Assembly (NCBI GenBank): GCA_029961685.1
Contig: JARWKL010000012.1
Span: 7,654,955-7,718,954, forward strand
Source: Aristolochia californica
Lineage: Eukaryota > Streptophyta > Magnoliopsida > Piperales > Aristolochiaceae
DNA length: 64,000 nt
Reading direction: 5' to 3'
The notes under the pieces are model-generated. The model was not told the DNA's origin. It did not search any database and saw only the letters and a list, made by a program, of their open reading frames with translations. The translations under genes and the position numbers were made by a program. How positions within the stretch are numbered: the first letter of the stretch is position 1; each line of letters begins with the position of its first letter. This document shows, in pieces, positions 24,829-36,746 of the stretch.

Positions 24829-25467
24829 CCCTAGATGTAAAAACTAAAAATAGCTTACAATCCCAAAAAATTACAGACACTCTTTGGAATTATCTCTTTC
24901 TAAATGTGTGCATTGTGCATCTCCATTTTAGATGTACACTTTTTTCTTAAATAAAAATTTTGTGTTTTCGCTCCCCCTACGTACAGTAAAAAAAAAAAAA
25001 AGGCAAATTGATAACAACAAAATGAAAATTTTAGAGTTTTTGTATGGAAAAAATTTTAAAAAATACAAAATGTAAGTAAAGAAAATTTATTCACAAACCG
25101 CAAATGAACACAAAAGTTTTGTTATCCAAGATTGGGAAATTCCACTAGTTCAAAACTAATAGCTTGGAATTTTACAAGAAAGAGATTTCTTCTAGACGTG
25201 TTTTAAAAATGGATTTGCATGCTTGAAACATGTTAAAGATGAAAATGACGTATGGATCCAAAGCTTTTAATGAGAATGACAAACACTCATTAATTTCTTA
25301 TGTGAACGTGCGGTGGGATATTTACCTGAGTCAAACAAGCCGTTATTTTGCCCGTTTGCAAAAAGCTGACCTAACAATCATCGATGATTGTAAAGTGATT
25401 TACCATGAGTAACGGGCTATATTTTTTTAAGAAATGACATACGGATTGGGAGTCAACAGTCAGTTAA
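24829..25467 (+). repeat. Segment P1: E monomer with F-type end, truncated at a junction
   Basis: It shares CCCTAGATGTAAAAAC, GAGAATGACAAACACTC, GCCGTTATTTTG and a TTTTTTTAAGAAATGACAT tail with the monomer at 42800. The dyad 25374-25391 is the perfect palindrome ACAATCATCGATGATTGT. The monomer stops within CAGTTAAAAAT, before the C-rich tract and phase mark. Confidence 0.83.
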
Positions 25468-25471
25468 AAAT
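25464..25471 (+). other. Deletion junction at 8-bp microhomology TTAAAAAT
   Basis: The left flank (CAGTCAGTTAAAAAT) matches 43431-43441 of segment P2. The right flank (TTAAAAATCACAGACAC) matches 46857-46873. In P2 these points are 3,423 bp apart, five monomers plus about 63 bp. P1 joins them directly through the shared TTAAAAAT. The amount is not a whole number of monomers, which fits microhomology-mediated joining better than homologous exchange. Confidence 0.82.
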
Positions 25472-26096
25472 CACAGACACTCTTTGGTATTATATCTGTC
25501 TACATTTGTGCATTGTGCATCTCCATTTTAGATGTACACTTTTTTCTTAAATCAAAACTTTGAGTTTTCATTCTCCCTTTATGCTGTAAACAAAAAAAGG
25601 TAAATAGATCACAACAAAATGAAAATTTTAGAGTATATGTTTGGAAAAAAATTAAAACAATAACAAATGTAAGTATAGAAAATTTATTCACACACCACAA
25701 ATGAGCACAAAAGTTTTTTTTTCCAAGTTTGCGAAATTCCATTAGTTCAACCCTAATTGCATGGAATTTTACAAGAAAGAGATTTCTTCTACACGTGTTT
25801 TAAAGGATATGCATGCTTGAAACAGGTTAAAGATGCAAATGACCTATGGATCCAAAGCTTTTAAAGAGAATAACAAACGCTCATTAAATTCTCAATGAAC
25901 TTGTGGTGGGATATTTACCAGAGTGAAACAAGCCATTATTTGGCACGTTTACAAAAAACTTACCTAACAATCATAGATGATTGTAAAGTGATTTATCATC
26001 CTTAACGGGCTTTATTTTTGTATGAAATGACTTACGGATTGGAAGTCAACACAGTTAAAAACACCCCTCCTCTTCCTTTTCCCGACAATTGCAAAA
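25472..26096 (+). repeat. Segment P1: F/C hybrid monomer
   Basis: It starts inside F (CTTTGGTATTATATC, GGTAAATAG, GAGTATATGTTT). It changes to C after the AATAACAAATGTAAGTA region (AGTATAGAAAA, TTGCATGG, TCTCAATGAAC). A short private deletion gives TTTTAAAGGATATGC near 25800. The same hybrid with the same deletion is at 46822-47490. Confidence 0.85.
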
Positions 26097-26705
26097 CTTC
26101 AGATATAAAAACTAAAACGAGCTCAAATTCCCTAAAAATTACACTTTTTTCTTAAATCAAAACTTTGAGTTTTCTCTCCCTTCATCCTGTAAACAAAAAA
26201 AGGCAAATAGATCACAGCAAAATGAAATTTTAGAGTTTATGTATGGAAAAAATTTAAAACAATAACAAATGTAAGTAAAGTAAATTTTTTTCTCACACCA
26301 AAAATGAACACAAAACTTTTGTTATCCAAGTTTGGGAAATTCCACTAGTTCAACCGTAATAGCTTGGAATTTTACAAGAAAGAGATTTCTTCTACACGTG
26401 TTTTAAAAATGGATATGCATGCTTGAAACACGTTAAAGATGCGAATGACCTATGGATCCAAAGCTTTTAATGAGAATAACAAACGCTCATTAAATTCTTA
26501 ATTGAACGTGCGGTGGGATATTTTACCCTAGTCAAACAAGCCATTATTTTCCCCGTTTGCAAAAAGCTGACGTAAGAATCATAGATGATTGAAAAGTGAT
26601 TTTTCATTCGTAACGGGCTATATTATTGTAAGAAATGACTTACGGATTGGGAGTCAACACTCAATTAAAAATCCCCGCCTTCCCCTTTTCCCGACGATTG
26701 CAAAA
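26097..26705 (+). repeat. Segment P1: D/E monomer with ~75-bp deletion (609 bp)
   Basis: The D start GAGCTCAAATTCC jumps at 26140-26143 from CTAAAAATTACA to ACTTTTTTCTTAAATC. TACA is present at both ends of the lost piece, which includes the CTCTTTGGAATTAT landmark. The second half is E. The paralogue at 47491 is intact, so the loss happened after the segments duplicated. Confidence 0.86.
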
Positions 26706-28048
26706 CCTGAGAAGTAAAAACCGAAGAGAGCTTACAATCCTTAAAAATCACAGACACTCTTAGGAATTATATCTCTCTACATTTGTGCATTGTGCATCTC
26801 CATTTTAGATGTACACTTTTTTATTAAATCAAAACTTTGAGTTTTCGTTCTCCCTTCATGCCCTAAAAAAAAGGTAAATAGATCACAACAAAATGAAAAT
26901 TTTACAGTTTATGTATGGAAGAAAAATTAAAACAATAAAAAATGTAAGTAATGAATATTTATTCACACACCACAAATGAACACAAAATTTTTTTTATGCA
27001 AGTTTGGGAAATTCCACAAGTTCAACCCTATTAGCTTGAAATTTTACAAGAAAGAGATTTCTTCTACACTTGTTTTAAAAATGGACATACATGCTTGAAA
27101 CATGTTCATGATGCAAATGACTTATGGATCCAAAGCTTTTAAATTGAATAACAAACACTCATTAAATTCTCGACTGAACGTGCGGTGGGATATTTACCCG
27201 AGTCAAACAAGCCATTATTATGCCCGTTTGCAAAAAGCTGACCTAACAATCATAGATGATTGTAATGTGATTTATCATGAGTAACAGGCTATACTTTTGT
27301 AACAAATGACATACGGATTGGGAGTCAACAGTGAGTTAAAAATACCTTGCCTCCCCCTTTTCCCGACGATTGCAAAACCTGAGATATAAAAACTAAAAAG
27401 ATCTTACAATCCCTAAAAATTACAAACACTCTTTGGAATAATCTCTCTCTACATTTGTGCACTGTGCATCTCCATTTTAGATGTACACTTTTTTCTTAAA
27501 TCAAAACTTTGAGTTTTCGCTCTCCTTTCTTCCCGTAAACAAAAAAAGGCAAATCGATCACAACAAAATTAATATTTTAGAGTTTATGTGTGAAAAAAAA
27601 CTAAAACAGTAACAAATGTATGTAATGAAAATTTATTCACACATCACAAATGAACACGAAAGTTTTGTTTTCCAAGTTGGCAAATTCCAGTAGTTCAACC
27701 CTAATGGCATGGAATTTTACAAGAAAGAGATTTCTTCTACACGTGTTTTAAACATGAATATGCATGCTTGAAACATGTTAAACATGCAAATAACCTATGG
27801 ATCCAAAGCTTTTAAAGAGAATAACAAACGCTCATTAAATTCTCAATGAACGTGCAGTGGGATATTTACCAGAGTCAAACAAGCCATTATTTTTCCCGTT
27901 TACAAAAAGCTTACCTAACAATGATAGATGATTTTAAAGTGATTTATCATCTGTAACGGGCTATATTTTTGTAAGAAATGAGTTACGGATTGGGAGTCAA
28001 CACTCAGTTAACAACAACCACCTCCCCCTTTTCCATACGATTGCAAAA
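26706..28048 (+). repeat. F monomer (end of P1) and C monomer
   Basis: The F at 26706 has GAAGTAAAAACCGAAGAGAG and CATGTTCATGATGC, both shared with 48163, the last clear P1/P2 marker. The C at 27378 has a TTCTTCCCGTAAAC variant and ends CAACAACCACC rather than the usual ACACCCC. Confidence 0.8.
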
Positions 28049-29760
28049 CATGAGATATAAAAACTATAACGAGCTTAAATTCCCCAAAAATTACAAACAC
28101 TCTTTGGAATTTTCTCTCTCTACATTTGTGCATTGTGCTTCTCCATTTTAAATGTACAATTTTTTCTTGAATCAAAACTTTGAGTTTTCTCTCTCCTTTC
28201 ATCTGGTAAACAAAAAAAGGTAAAAAGACCACAGCAAAATGAAAATTTTAGACTTTATTTATGGAAAAAATTTAAAATAATAACAAATGTAAGTAAAGAA
28301 AATTGATTCACACGCCAAAAATGAACACAAAACTTTTGTTATCCAAGTTTGGGAAATTCCACTAGTTCAACCCAAATAGCTTGGAATTTTACAAGAAAGA
28401 GATTTCTTCTACAGGTGTTTTAAAAATGGATATGCAAGCTTGAAACATGTTAAAGATGCAAATGACCTACGGATCCAAAACTTTTAAAGAGAATAACAAA
28501 CACTCGTTAAATTCATAAGTGAACGTGTGGTGGGATATTTACCCGAGTCAAACAAGCCATTATTTTTCCCGTTTGCAAAAAGCTGACCTAACAATCATAG
28601 ATGAATTGTAAAGTGATTTATCATGAGTAACAGGCTATATTTTGGTAAGAAATGACTGATGGATAGGGAGTCACCACTCAGTTAAAAATCCCCCGCCTCC
28701 CCCTTTTCCCAACCATTACAAAACCTTAGATATAAAAACTAAAAAGAGCTTACAATCCCTAAAAATTATAGACACTCTTTGGAATTATCTCTTTCAATAT
28801 TTGTGCATTGTGCATCTCCATTTTCGATGTACCCTTTTTTCTTAAATCAAAATTTTGAGTTTTCGCTCCCCCTACATACTGTAAAAAAAAAAAATGGTAA
28901 ATTGATAACAACAAAAGGAAAATTTTAGAGTTTATGTATGGAAAAAATTTTAAAAATAAAAAATGTAAGTAAAGAAAATTTTTCCCAAACCACAAATGAA
29001 CACAAAAGTTTTTTTATCCAAGATTGGAAAATTCCACTAGTTCAACCCTAATAGCTTGGAATTTTACAAGAAAGAGATTTCTTCTACATGTGTTTTAAAA
29101 ATGGATATGCATGCTTGAAACATGATAAAGAGGCAAATGACCTTTGGATCCAAAGCTTTTAATGAGAATAACAAACGCTCATTAAATTCTTAAGTGAACG
29201 TGCGGTGGGATATTTACCCGAGTTAAACAAGCCACTATTTTGCCCATTTTCAAAAAGCTGACCTAACAATCATAGATGATTTTAAAGTAATTTTTCATTC
29301 GTAATGGGTTATATTATTGTAATAAATGACTTACGGAATGGGATTCAACACTCAATTAAATATCCCCCGCTCCCCCTTTTCACGACGATTGCAAAACCTG
29401 AGAATTAAAAACTGAAAAGAGCTTACAATCCTTAAAAATCACAAACACTCTTTGGAATTATACTCTCTACATTTGTGCATTGTGCATCTCCATTTTAGAT
29501 GTACACTTTTTTCTTAAATCAAAACATTAAGATTTCGTTCTCCCTTCATGCCGTAAAAAAAAAAAGGTAAATAGATCACAACAAAATGAAAATTTTAGAG
29601 TTTATGTATGGAAAAAAATCAAAACAATAACAAATGTAAGTAATGAAAATTTATTCACACACCACAAATGAAGAAAATTTTTTATATTAAGTTTGGGATA
29701 TTCCACTAGTTCAACCCTAATAGCTTGAAATTTTACAAGAAAGAGACTTCATCTACACGT

Positions 29761-29892
29761 GTTTTAAAAATGGATATGCATGCTTGAAACATGATAAAGA
29801 GGCAAATGACCTTTGGATCCAAAGCTTTTAATGAGAATAACAAACGCTCATTAAATTCTTAAGTGAACGTGCGGTGGGATATTTACCCGAGT
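29761..29892 (+). other. Gene-conversion tract in the block A F monomer
   Basis: These 132 bases are identical to 29092-29223 in the E monomer immediately upstream. The tract carries the private GATAAAGAGGCAAATGACC and the E variants AATGAGAATAAC and TTCTTAAGTG. Flanking sequence on both sides is F. The corresponding F monomers in blocks B and C keep F-type sequence here (AAATAATCTATGGATCC, GTAAATAACAAACTC). Donor and recipient are one monomer apart. Confidence 0.88.
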
Positions 29893-32800
29893 CAAACAAG
29901 CCATTATTTTCCCCGTTTGCAAAAAGCTGATATAACAATCATAGATGATTGTAACGTGATTTATCATGAGTAACGGGCTATATTTTTGTAAGAAATGACA
30001 TACGGATTGGGAGTCAACACTAAGTTAAAAACACCCCGCTCGCCTCCCCCTTTTCCTGACGATTGCAAAACCTGAGATATAAAAACCAAAACGAGCTTAA
30101 ATTCCCTAAACATTACAGACACTCTTTGGAATTATCTCACTCTACATTTGTGCACTGTGCGTCTCCATTTTAAATGTATACTTTTTTCTTAAATCAAAAC
30201 TTTGAGTTTTCTCTCTCCTTTCATCTCGTAAAAAAAAAGGTAAATAGATCACAGAAAAATGAAAATTTTAGAGTTTATGTATGGAAAATATTTAAAACAA
30301 TAACAAATGTAAGTAAAGAAAATTTATTCACACACCAAAGACTTTTGTTACCCAAGTTTGGGAAATTCCACAAGCTCAACCATAATAGCTTGGAATTTTA
30401 CAGGAAAGAGATTTCCTCTACAAGTGTTATAAAAATGGATATGCAAGCTTGAAACATGTTAAATATGAAAATGATGCATTGATCCAAAGTTTTTAAAGAG
30501 AATAACATACGCTCATTAAATTCTCTAGTGAACGTGCGGTGGGATATTTACCCGAGTCATACAAGCCATTATTTTTCCCGTTTGCAAAAAGCTGACCTAA
30601 CAATCATAGATGAATTGTAAAGTGATTTATCATGTGTAACGGGCTATATTTTTGTAAGAAATGACTTATGGATAGGAAGTCAACACTCAGTTAAAAATTC
30701 CCCGCCTCGCCCTTTTCCCGACGATTGCTAAACCTGAGATATAAAAACTAAAAAGAACTTACAATCCCTAAAAATTACAGACACTCTTTGGAATTATCTC
30801 TTTTTAAATTTGAGCATTGTGCATTTCCATTTTAGATGTACACTTTTTTCTTAAATCAAAATTTTGAGTTTTCGCTCCCTCTTCATTGTGCAAAAAAAAA
30901 AGGCAAATTGATAACAACAAAATGAAAATTTAAGAGTTTATTTATGGGAAAAATTTTAAAAAATAAAAAATGTAAGTAAAGAAAGTTTATTCACGAACCA
31001 CAAATGAACACAAAAGTTTTGTTATCCAAGATGAGGAAATTCCACTATTTCAACCCTAATAGCTTGGAATTTTACAAGAAAGAGATTTCTTTTACACGTG
31101 TTTTTAAAATGGATATGCATGCTTGAAACATGTTAAAGTTGCAAATGACCTATGGATCTAAAGCTTTTAAAGAGAATAACAAACTCTCATTAAATTCTTA
31201 ACTGAAAGAGCGGTGGGATATTTACCCGAGTCAAACAAGCCATTATTTTGCCCGTTTGCAAAATGCTGACCTAATAATCATAGATGATTGTAAAGTGATT
31301 ATTCATTCGTAACGGGATATAATATTGTACGAAATGACATACGGATTGGGAGTCAACACTCAATTAAAAATCCCCCGCCTCCCCCTTTTACCGACGATTG
31401 CAAAACCTGACACCTAAATACTTAAAAGATCTTACTATCCTTAAAAATTATAAACACTCTTTGGAATTATCTCTCTCTACATTTGTGCATTGTGCATCTC
31501 CATTTTAGATGGACACTTTTTTCTTAAATCAAAACTTTGAGTTTTCGCTCTCCCTTCGTCCCCTAAACAAAAAAAGGCAAATAGATCACAACAAAATGAA
31601 AATTTTAGAGTTTATGTGTGAAAAAAAAGACAAAAACAATAACGAATGTAAGTTATGAAAATTTATTCACACACCACAAATGAACACAAAAGTTTTGTTT
31701 TCCAAGTTTGGGAAATTCCAGTAGTTCAACCCTAATTTTATGGAATTTTACAAGAAAGAGATTTCTTCTACACGTGTTTTAAAAATGGATATGCATGCTT
31801 GAAACATATTAAAGATGCAAATGACCTATGGATCCAAAGCTTTTAAAGAGAATAACAAATGCTCATTAAATTCTCAATGATCGTGCGGTGGGATATTTAC
31901 AAGAGTCAAACAAGCCATTATTTTTCCAGTTCACAAAAAGCTTACCTAACAATCATAGATGATTTTAAAGTGATTTATCATCCGTAACGGGCTATATTTT
32001 TGTAAGAAATGACTTACGGGTTGGGAGTCAACACTGAAATAAAAACACCCGCCTCCCCCTTTTCCCGACAATTGCAAAACCTGAGATATAAAAACTATAA
32101 CGTGCTTAAATTCCCTAAAAATTACAGACACTCTTTGGAATTATTTCTCTCTATATTTGTGCATTGTGCGTTTCCATTTTAAATGTACAATTTTTTCTTA
32201 AATCAAAACTTTGAGTTTTCTCTCTCCTTTCATCCGGTAAACAAAAAAAGACAAATAGATCACAACAAAATGAAAATTTTAGAGTTGTTTATGGAAAAAA
32301 TTTAAAACAATAACAAATTTAAGTAAAGAAAATTTATTCACACGCCAAAAATGAACACAAAACTTTTGGTATCCAAGTTTGGGAAATTCCACTAGTTGAA
32401 CCCTAATAGCTTGGAATTTTACAAGAAAGAGACTTCTTCTATATGTGTTTTAAAAATGGATATGCAAGCTTGAAACATGTTAAAAATGCAACTGACCTAT
32501 GGATCCAAAACTTTCAAAGAGAATAACATACGCTCATTAAATTTTGTAGTGACTGTGCGGTTGGATATTTACCTGAGTCAAACAAGCCATTATTTTGCAC
32601 GTTTGCAAAAAGCTGACCTAACAATCATAGATGAATTGTAAAGTGATTTATCATGTTTAACGGGCTATATTTTAGTAAGAAATGACTTATGGATAGGGAG
32701 TCAACACTCAGTTAAAAATCCCCCGCCTCCCCCTTTTTCCGACGATTGCAAAACCTGAGATATAAAAACTAAAAAAAACTTACAATCCTTAAAAATTATA

Positions 32801-34101
32801 GACACTCTTTGGAAATTATCTCTTTCTAAATTTGTGCATTTTGCATCTCCATTTTAGATGTACACTTTTTTCTTAAATCAAAATTTTGATTTTTCGCTCC
32901 CCTACATGCTGTAAAAAAAAAAAAGGCAAATTTATAGCAACAAAATAAAATTTTTAGAGTTTATGTATGGAAAAAATTTTAAAAAAAAAATGTAAGTAAA
33001 GAAAATTTATTCCCAAACCACAAATGAACACAAAAATTTTGTTATCCAAGATTGGGAAATTCCACTAGTTCAACCCTAATAGCTAGGAATTTTACAAGAA
33101 AGAAATATCTTCTACACCTGTTTTAAAAATGGATATGCATGCTTGAAACATGTTAAAGATGCAAATGACCTATGGATCCAAATATTTTAATGAGAATAAC
33201 AAACGCTCATTAAATTCTTAAGTGAACGTGCGGTTGGATATTTACCCGAGTTAAACAAGCCATTATTTTGCCCATTTGCAAAAGGCTGACCTAACAATCA
33301 TAGAAGATTGTAAAGTGATTTTTCATTCGTAACGGGCTACATTATTGTAAGAAATGACTTACGGATTTGGAGTCAACACTCAATTAAAAATCCCCCGCCT
33401 CCCCCTTTTCCCGACGATTGCAAAACTGGATAACTAAAAAATTGAAAAGAGCTTACAATCCTTAAAAATCACAGACACTCTTTGGAATGATATCTCAAAA
33501 ATTTTTGCATTGTGTATCTCCATTTTAGATGTACACTTTTTTCTTAAATCAAAACTTTGAGTTTTTGTTCACCCTTCATGCCGTAAAAAAAAAAAAGGTA
33601 AATAGATCACAACAAAATGAAAATTTTAGAGTCAATGTATGGAAAAAAATTAAAACAGCAACAAATGTAAGTAATGAAAATTAATTCACACACCACAAAT
33701 GAACACAAAAAATTTGTTACCCAAGTTTGGAAAATTCCACTAGTTCAACCCTTATAGCTTGAAATTTAACAAGAAAGAGATTTCTTCTACACGTGTTTTA
33801 AAAATGGATATGGATGCTTGAAACATGTCAATGATGCAAATAACCTATGGATCCAAAGCTTTTAAAGTAAATAACAACCTCTCATTAAATTCTCTAGTGA
33901 ACGTGCGGTGGGATATTTACTCGAGTCAAACAAGCCATTATTTTGCCCGTTTGCAAAAAGCTGACATAACAATCATAGATGATTGTAATGTGATTTATCT
34001 TGAGTAACAGGCTATATTTTTGTAAGAAATGACTTACGGATTGGGAGTCAACACTCAGTTAAAAACACCCCGCCTCCCCCTTTTTCCCGACGATTGCAAA
34101 A

Positions 34102-34776
34102 CCTGAGATATAAAAACTAAAACGAGCTTAAATTCCCTAAAAATTACAGGCACTCTTTTGAATTATCTCTCCCTACATTTGTGCATTGTGCGTCTCCATT
34201 TTAAATGTACACTTTTTTCTTAATTCAAAACTTTGAGTTTTCTCTCTCCTTTCATTCCGTAAACAAAAAAAAGGCAAATAGATCACAGGAAAATGAAAAT
34301 TTTAGAGTTTATGTATGGAAAAAATTTTAAAAAATAAAAAATGTAAGTAAAGACAATTTATTCCCAAACCATAAATGAACACGAAAATTTTGTTATCCAA
34401 GATTGGAAAATTCCACTAGTTCAACCCTAATAGCTTGAAATTTTACAAGAAAGAGATTTCTTCTACACGTGTTTTAAAAATGGATATGCATGCTTGAAAC
34501 ATGTTAAAGATGCAAATAACCTATGGATCCAAAGCTTTTAAAGTCAATAACAAACTCTCATTAAATTCTCTAGTGAAGGTGCGGTGGCATATTTACTTGA
34601 CTCAAACTAGCCATTATTTAGCCCATTTCCAAAAAGCTGACCTAACAATCATAGATGATTGTAATGTGATTTATCAGGAGTAATAGGCTACATTTTTGAA
34701 AGAAATGACATACGGATTGGGAGTCAACAGTCAGTTAAAAACACCCGCCTCCCCCTTTTCCTGACCAATTGCAAAA
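34102..34776 (+). repeat. Three-part mosaic D/E/F closing block A
   Basis: It starts as D (GCTTAAATTCC, GCGTCTCC, CTTTCATTCCGTAAAC). It turns E-like after AAAATTTTAGAG (TTTATTCCCAAACC, TCCAAGATTGG). It ends as F (AGCTTGAAATTTTAC, AATAACAAACTCTC, TAATGTGATTTATC). Where the other blocks imply F-D-E-F, block A holds F followed by this single unit. Two monomer equivalents appear to have been lost in register. Confidence 0.7.
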
Positions 34777-36121
34777 CCTGAGATATAAAAACTAAAAAAA
34801 GCTGAAATTCCCTAAAAATTACAGACACTCTTTGGAATTATCTCTCTCTACATTTGTGCATTGTGCGTCTCCATTTTAAATGTACACTTTTTTTTTAAAT
34901 CAAAACTTTGAGTTTTCTCTCCTTTCATCCGGTAAACAAAAAAAGCCAAATAGATTACAGCAAAATGAAAATTTTAGAGTTTATTTATGGAAAAAATTTA
35001 AAACAATAACAAATGTAAGTAAAGAAAATTTATTCACATGCCAAAAATGAACACAAAACTTTTGTTATCCAAGTTTGGGATATTCCACTAGTTCAACCCT
35101 AATAGCTTGGAATTTTACTAGAAAGAGATTTCTTCTACACGTGTTTTAAAAATGGATATGCAAGCTTGAAACATGTTAAAGATGCAAATGACCTATGGAT
35201 CCAAAACTTTTAAAGAGAATAACAAACACTCGTTAAATTCATAAGTGAACGTGTGGTGGGATATTTACCCGAGTCAAACAAACCATTATTTTTCCCGTTT
35301 GCAAAAAGCTGACCTAACAATCATAAATGAATTGTAAAGTGATTTATCATGAGTAACAGGCTATATTTTGGTAAGAAATGACTGATGGATAGGGAGTCAC
35401 CACTCAGTTAAAAATCCCCCGCCTCCCCCTTTTTCCCGACCATTTCAAAACCTTAGATATAAAAACTAAAAAGAGCTTACAATCCCTAAAAGTTACAGAC
35501 ACTCTTTGGAATTATCTCTTTCAATATTTGTGCATTGTGCATCTCCATTTCAGATGTACCCTTTTTTCTTAAATCAAAATTTTGAGTTTTCGCTCCCCCA
35601 ACATACCATAAAAAAAAATGGTAAATTGATAACAACAAAATGAAAATTTTAGAGTTTAAGTATGGAAAAATTTTAAAAAATAAAAAATGTAAGTAAAGAA
35701 ATTTTTTCCCTAACCACAAATGAACACAAAAGTTTTGTTATCCAAGATTGCGAAATTCCACTAGTTCAACCCTTATAGCTTGGAATTTTACAAGAAAGAG
35801 ATTTCTACTACACGTGTTTTAAAAATGGATATGCATGCTTGAAACATGATAAAGATGCAAATGACCTTCGGATCCAAAGCTTTTAATGAGAATAACAAAC
35901 GCTCATTAAATTCTTAAGTGAACGTGCGGTGGGATATTTACCCGAGTTAAACAATCCACTATGTTGCCTATTTGCAAAAAGCTGACCTAACAATCATAGA
36001 TGATTGTAAAGTGATTTTTCATTCGTAACGGGTTATATTATTGTAAGAAATGACTTACGGATCTGGAGTCAACACTCAATTACAAATCCCCCGCCCCCCC
36101 TTTTTCACGACGATTGCAAAA

Positions 36122-36746
36122 CCTGAGAACTAAAAACTGAAAAGAGCTTACAATCCTTAAAAATCACAGACACTCTTTGGAATTATACTCTCTACATTTG
36201 TGCATTGTGCATCTCCATTTTAGATGTACACTTTTTTCTTAAATCAAAACTTTGAGATTTCTTTCTCCCTTCATGCCGTAAAAAAAAAAGGTAAATAGAT
36301 CACAACAAAATGAAAATTTTAGAGTTTATGTATGGAAAAAAATCAAAACAATAACAAATGTAAGTAATGAAAATTTATTCACACACCACAAATGAAGACA
36401 AATTTTTTGTTATTAAGTTTTGGAAATTCCACTAGTTCAACCCTAATAGCTTGAGATGCTTGAAACTTGTTAAAAATGCAAATAATCTATGGATCCAAAG
36501 CTTTTAAAGTAAATAACAAACTCTCATTAAATTCTCTAGTGAATGTGCGGTGGGATATTTACCCGAGTCAAACAAGCCATTATTTTGCCCGTTTGCAAAA
36601 AGCTGATATAACAATCATAGATGATTGTAACGTGATTTATCATGAGTAACAGGCTATATTTTTGTAAGAAATTACATTCGGATTGGGAGTCAACACTCAG
36701 TTAAATACACCTCGCCCGTCTCCCCCTTTTCCCAACGATTGCAAAA
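36122..36746 (+). repeat. Block B F monomer lacking the G-box region (625 bp)
   Basis: At about 36454-36456 AATAGCTTGA is followed directly by GATGCTTGAAAC. About 49 bases are lost, including the TTTTACAAGAAAGAG segment and the ACACGTGT core. Little or no microhomology is seen. Counterparts at 29397 and 57800 keep the region, so the loss is private to block B. Confidence 0.83.

Larger units (their letters stand above)
28049..34776 (+). repeat. Composite higher-order unit, block A (10 monomers, ~6.73 kb)
   Basis: Starts: 28049 D, 28724 E, 29397 F, 30071 D, 30733 E, 31406 C, 32080 D, 32754 E, 33426 F, 34102 D/E/F mosaic. Private marks shared with block B include ACTCGTTAAATTCATAAG, CCTTAGATATAAAAAC, TCTCTTTCAATATTTG, TTATACTCTCTAC, CTGATATAACAATC with GTAACGTG, ATCTCACTCTAC, and CACCTAAATACTTAAAAG. 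The A to B offset is about 6,727 bp before B's short deletion and about 6,677 bp after it. Many of these marks also occur in block C. Confidence 0.87.

Noticed and set aside
24735..24950. Plus-strand open frames of 68-92 codons through the C-rich tract (also at 17946, 21448, 42699) with PPPPP-like runs
   Set aside because: The proline run is the translated C-rich tract. The frame depends on tract length and differs between monomers. No coding signal is visible.
25500..25742. Minus-strand open frames of 60-80 codons rich in F, L, S and K (also at 1421, 9633, 28759, 35486, 46893, 53554)
   Set aside because: They recur at the same repeat position, end at different places through random indels, and have composition expected of translated A+T-rich DNA. 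No known domain or signal was recognised.
26090..26200. Transposon insertion at one of the short or odd units
   Set aside because: All irregular units are explained by loss, duplication or exchange of satellite sequence. No foreign sequence, terminal inverted repeat or target-site duplication was found.
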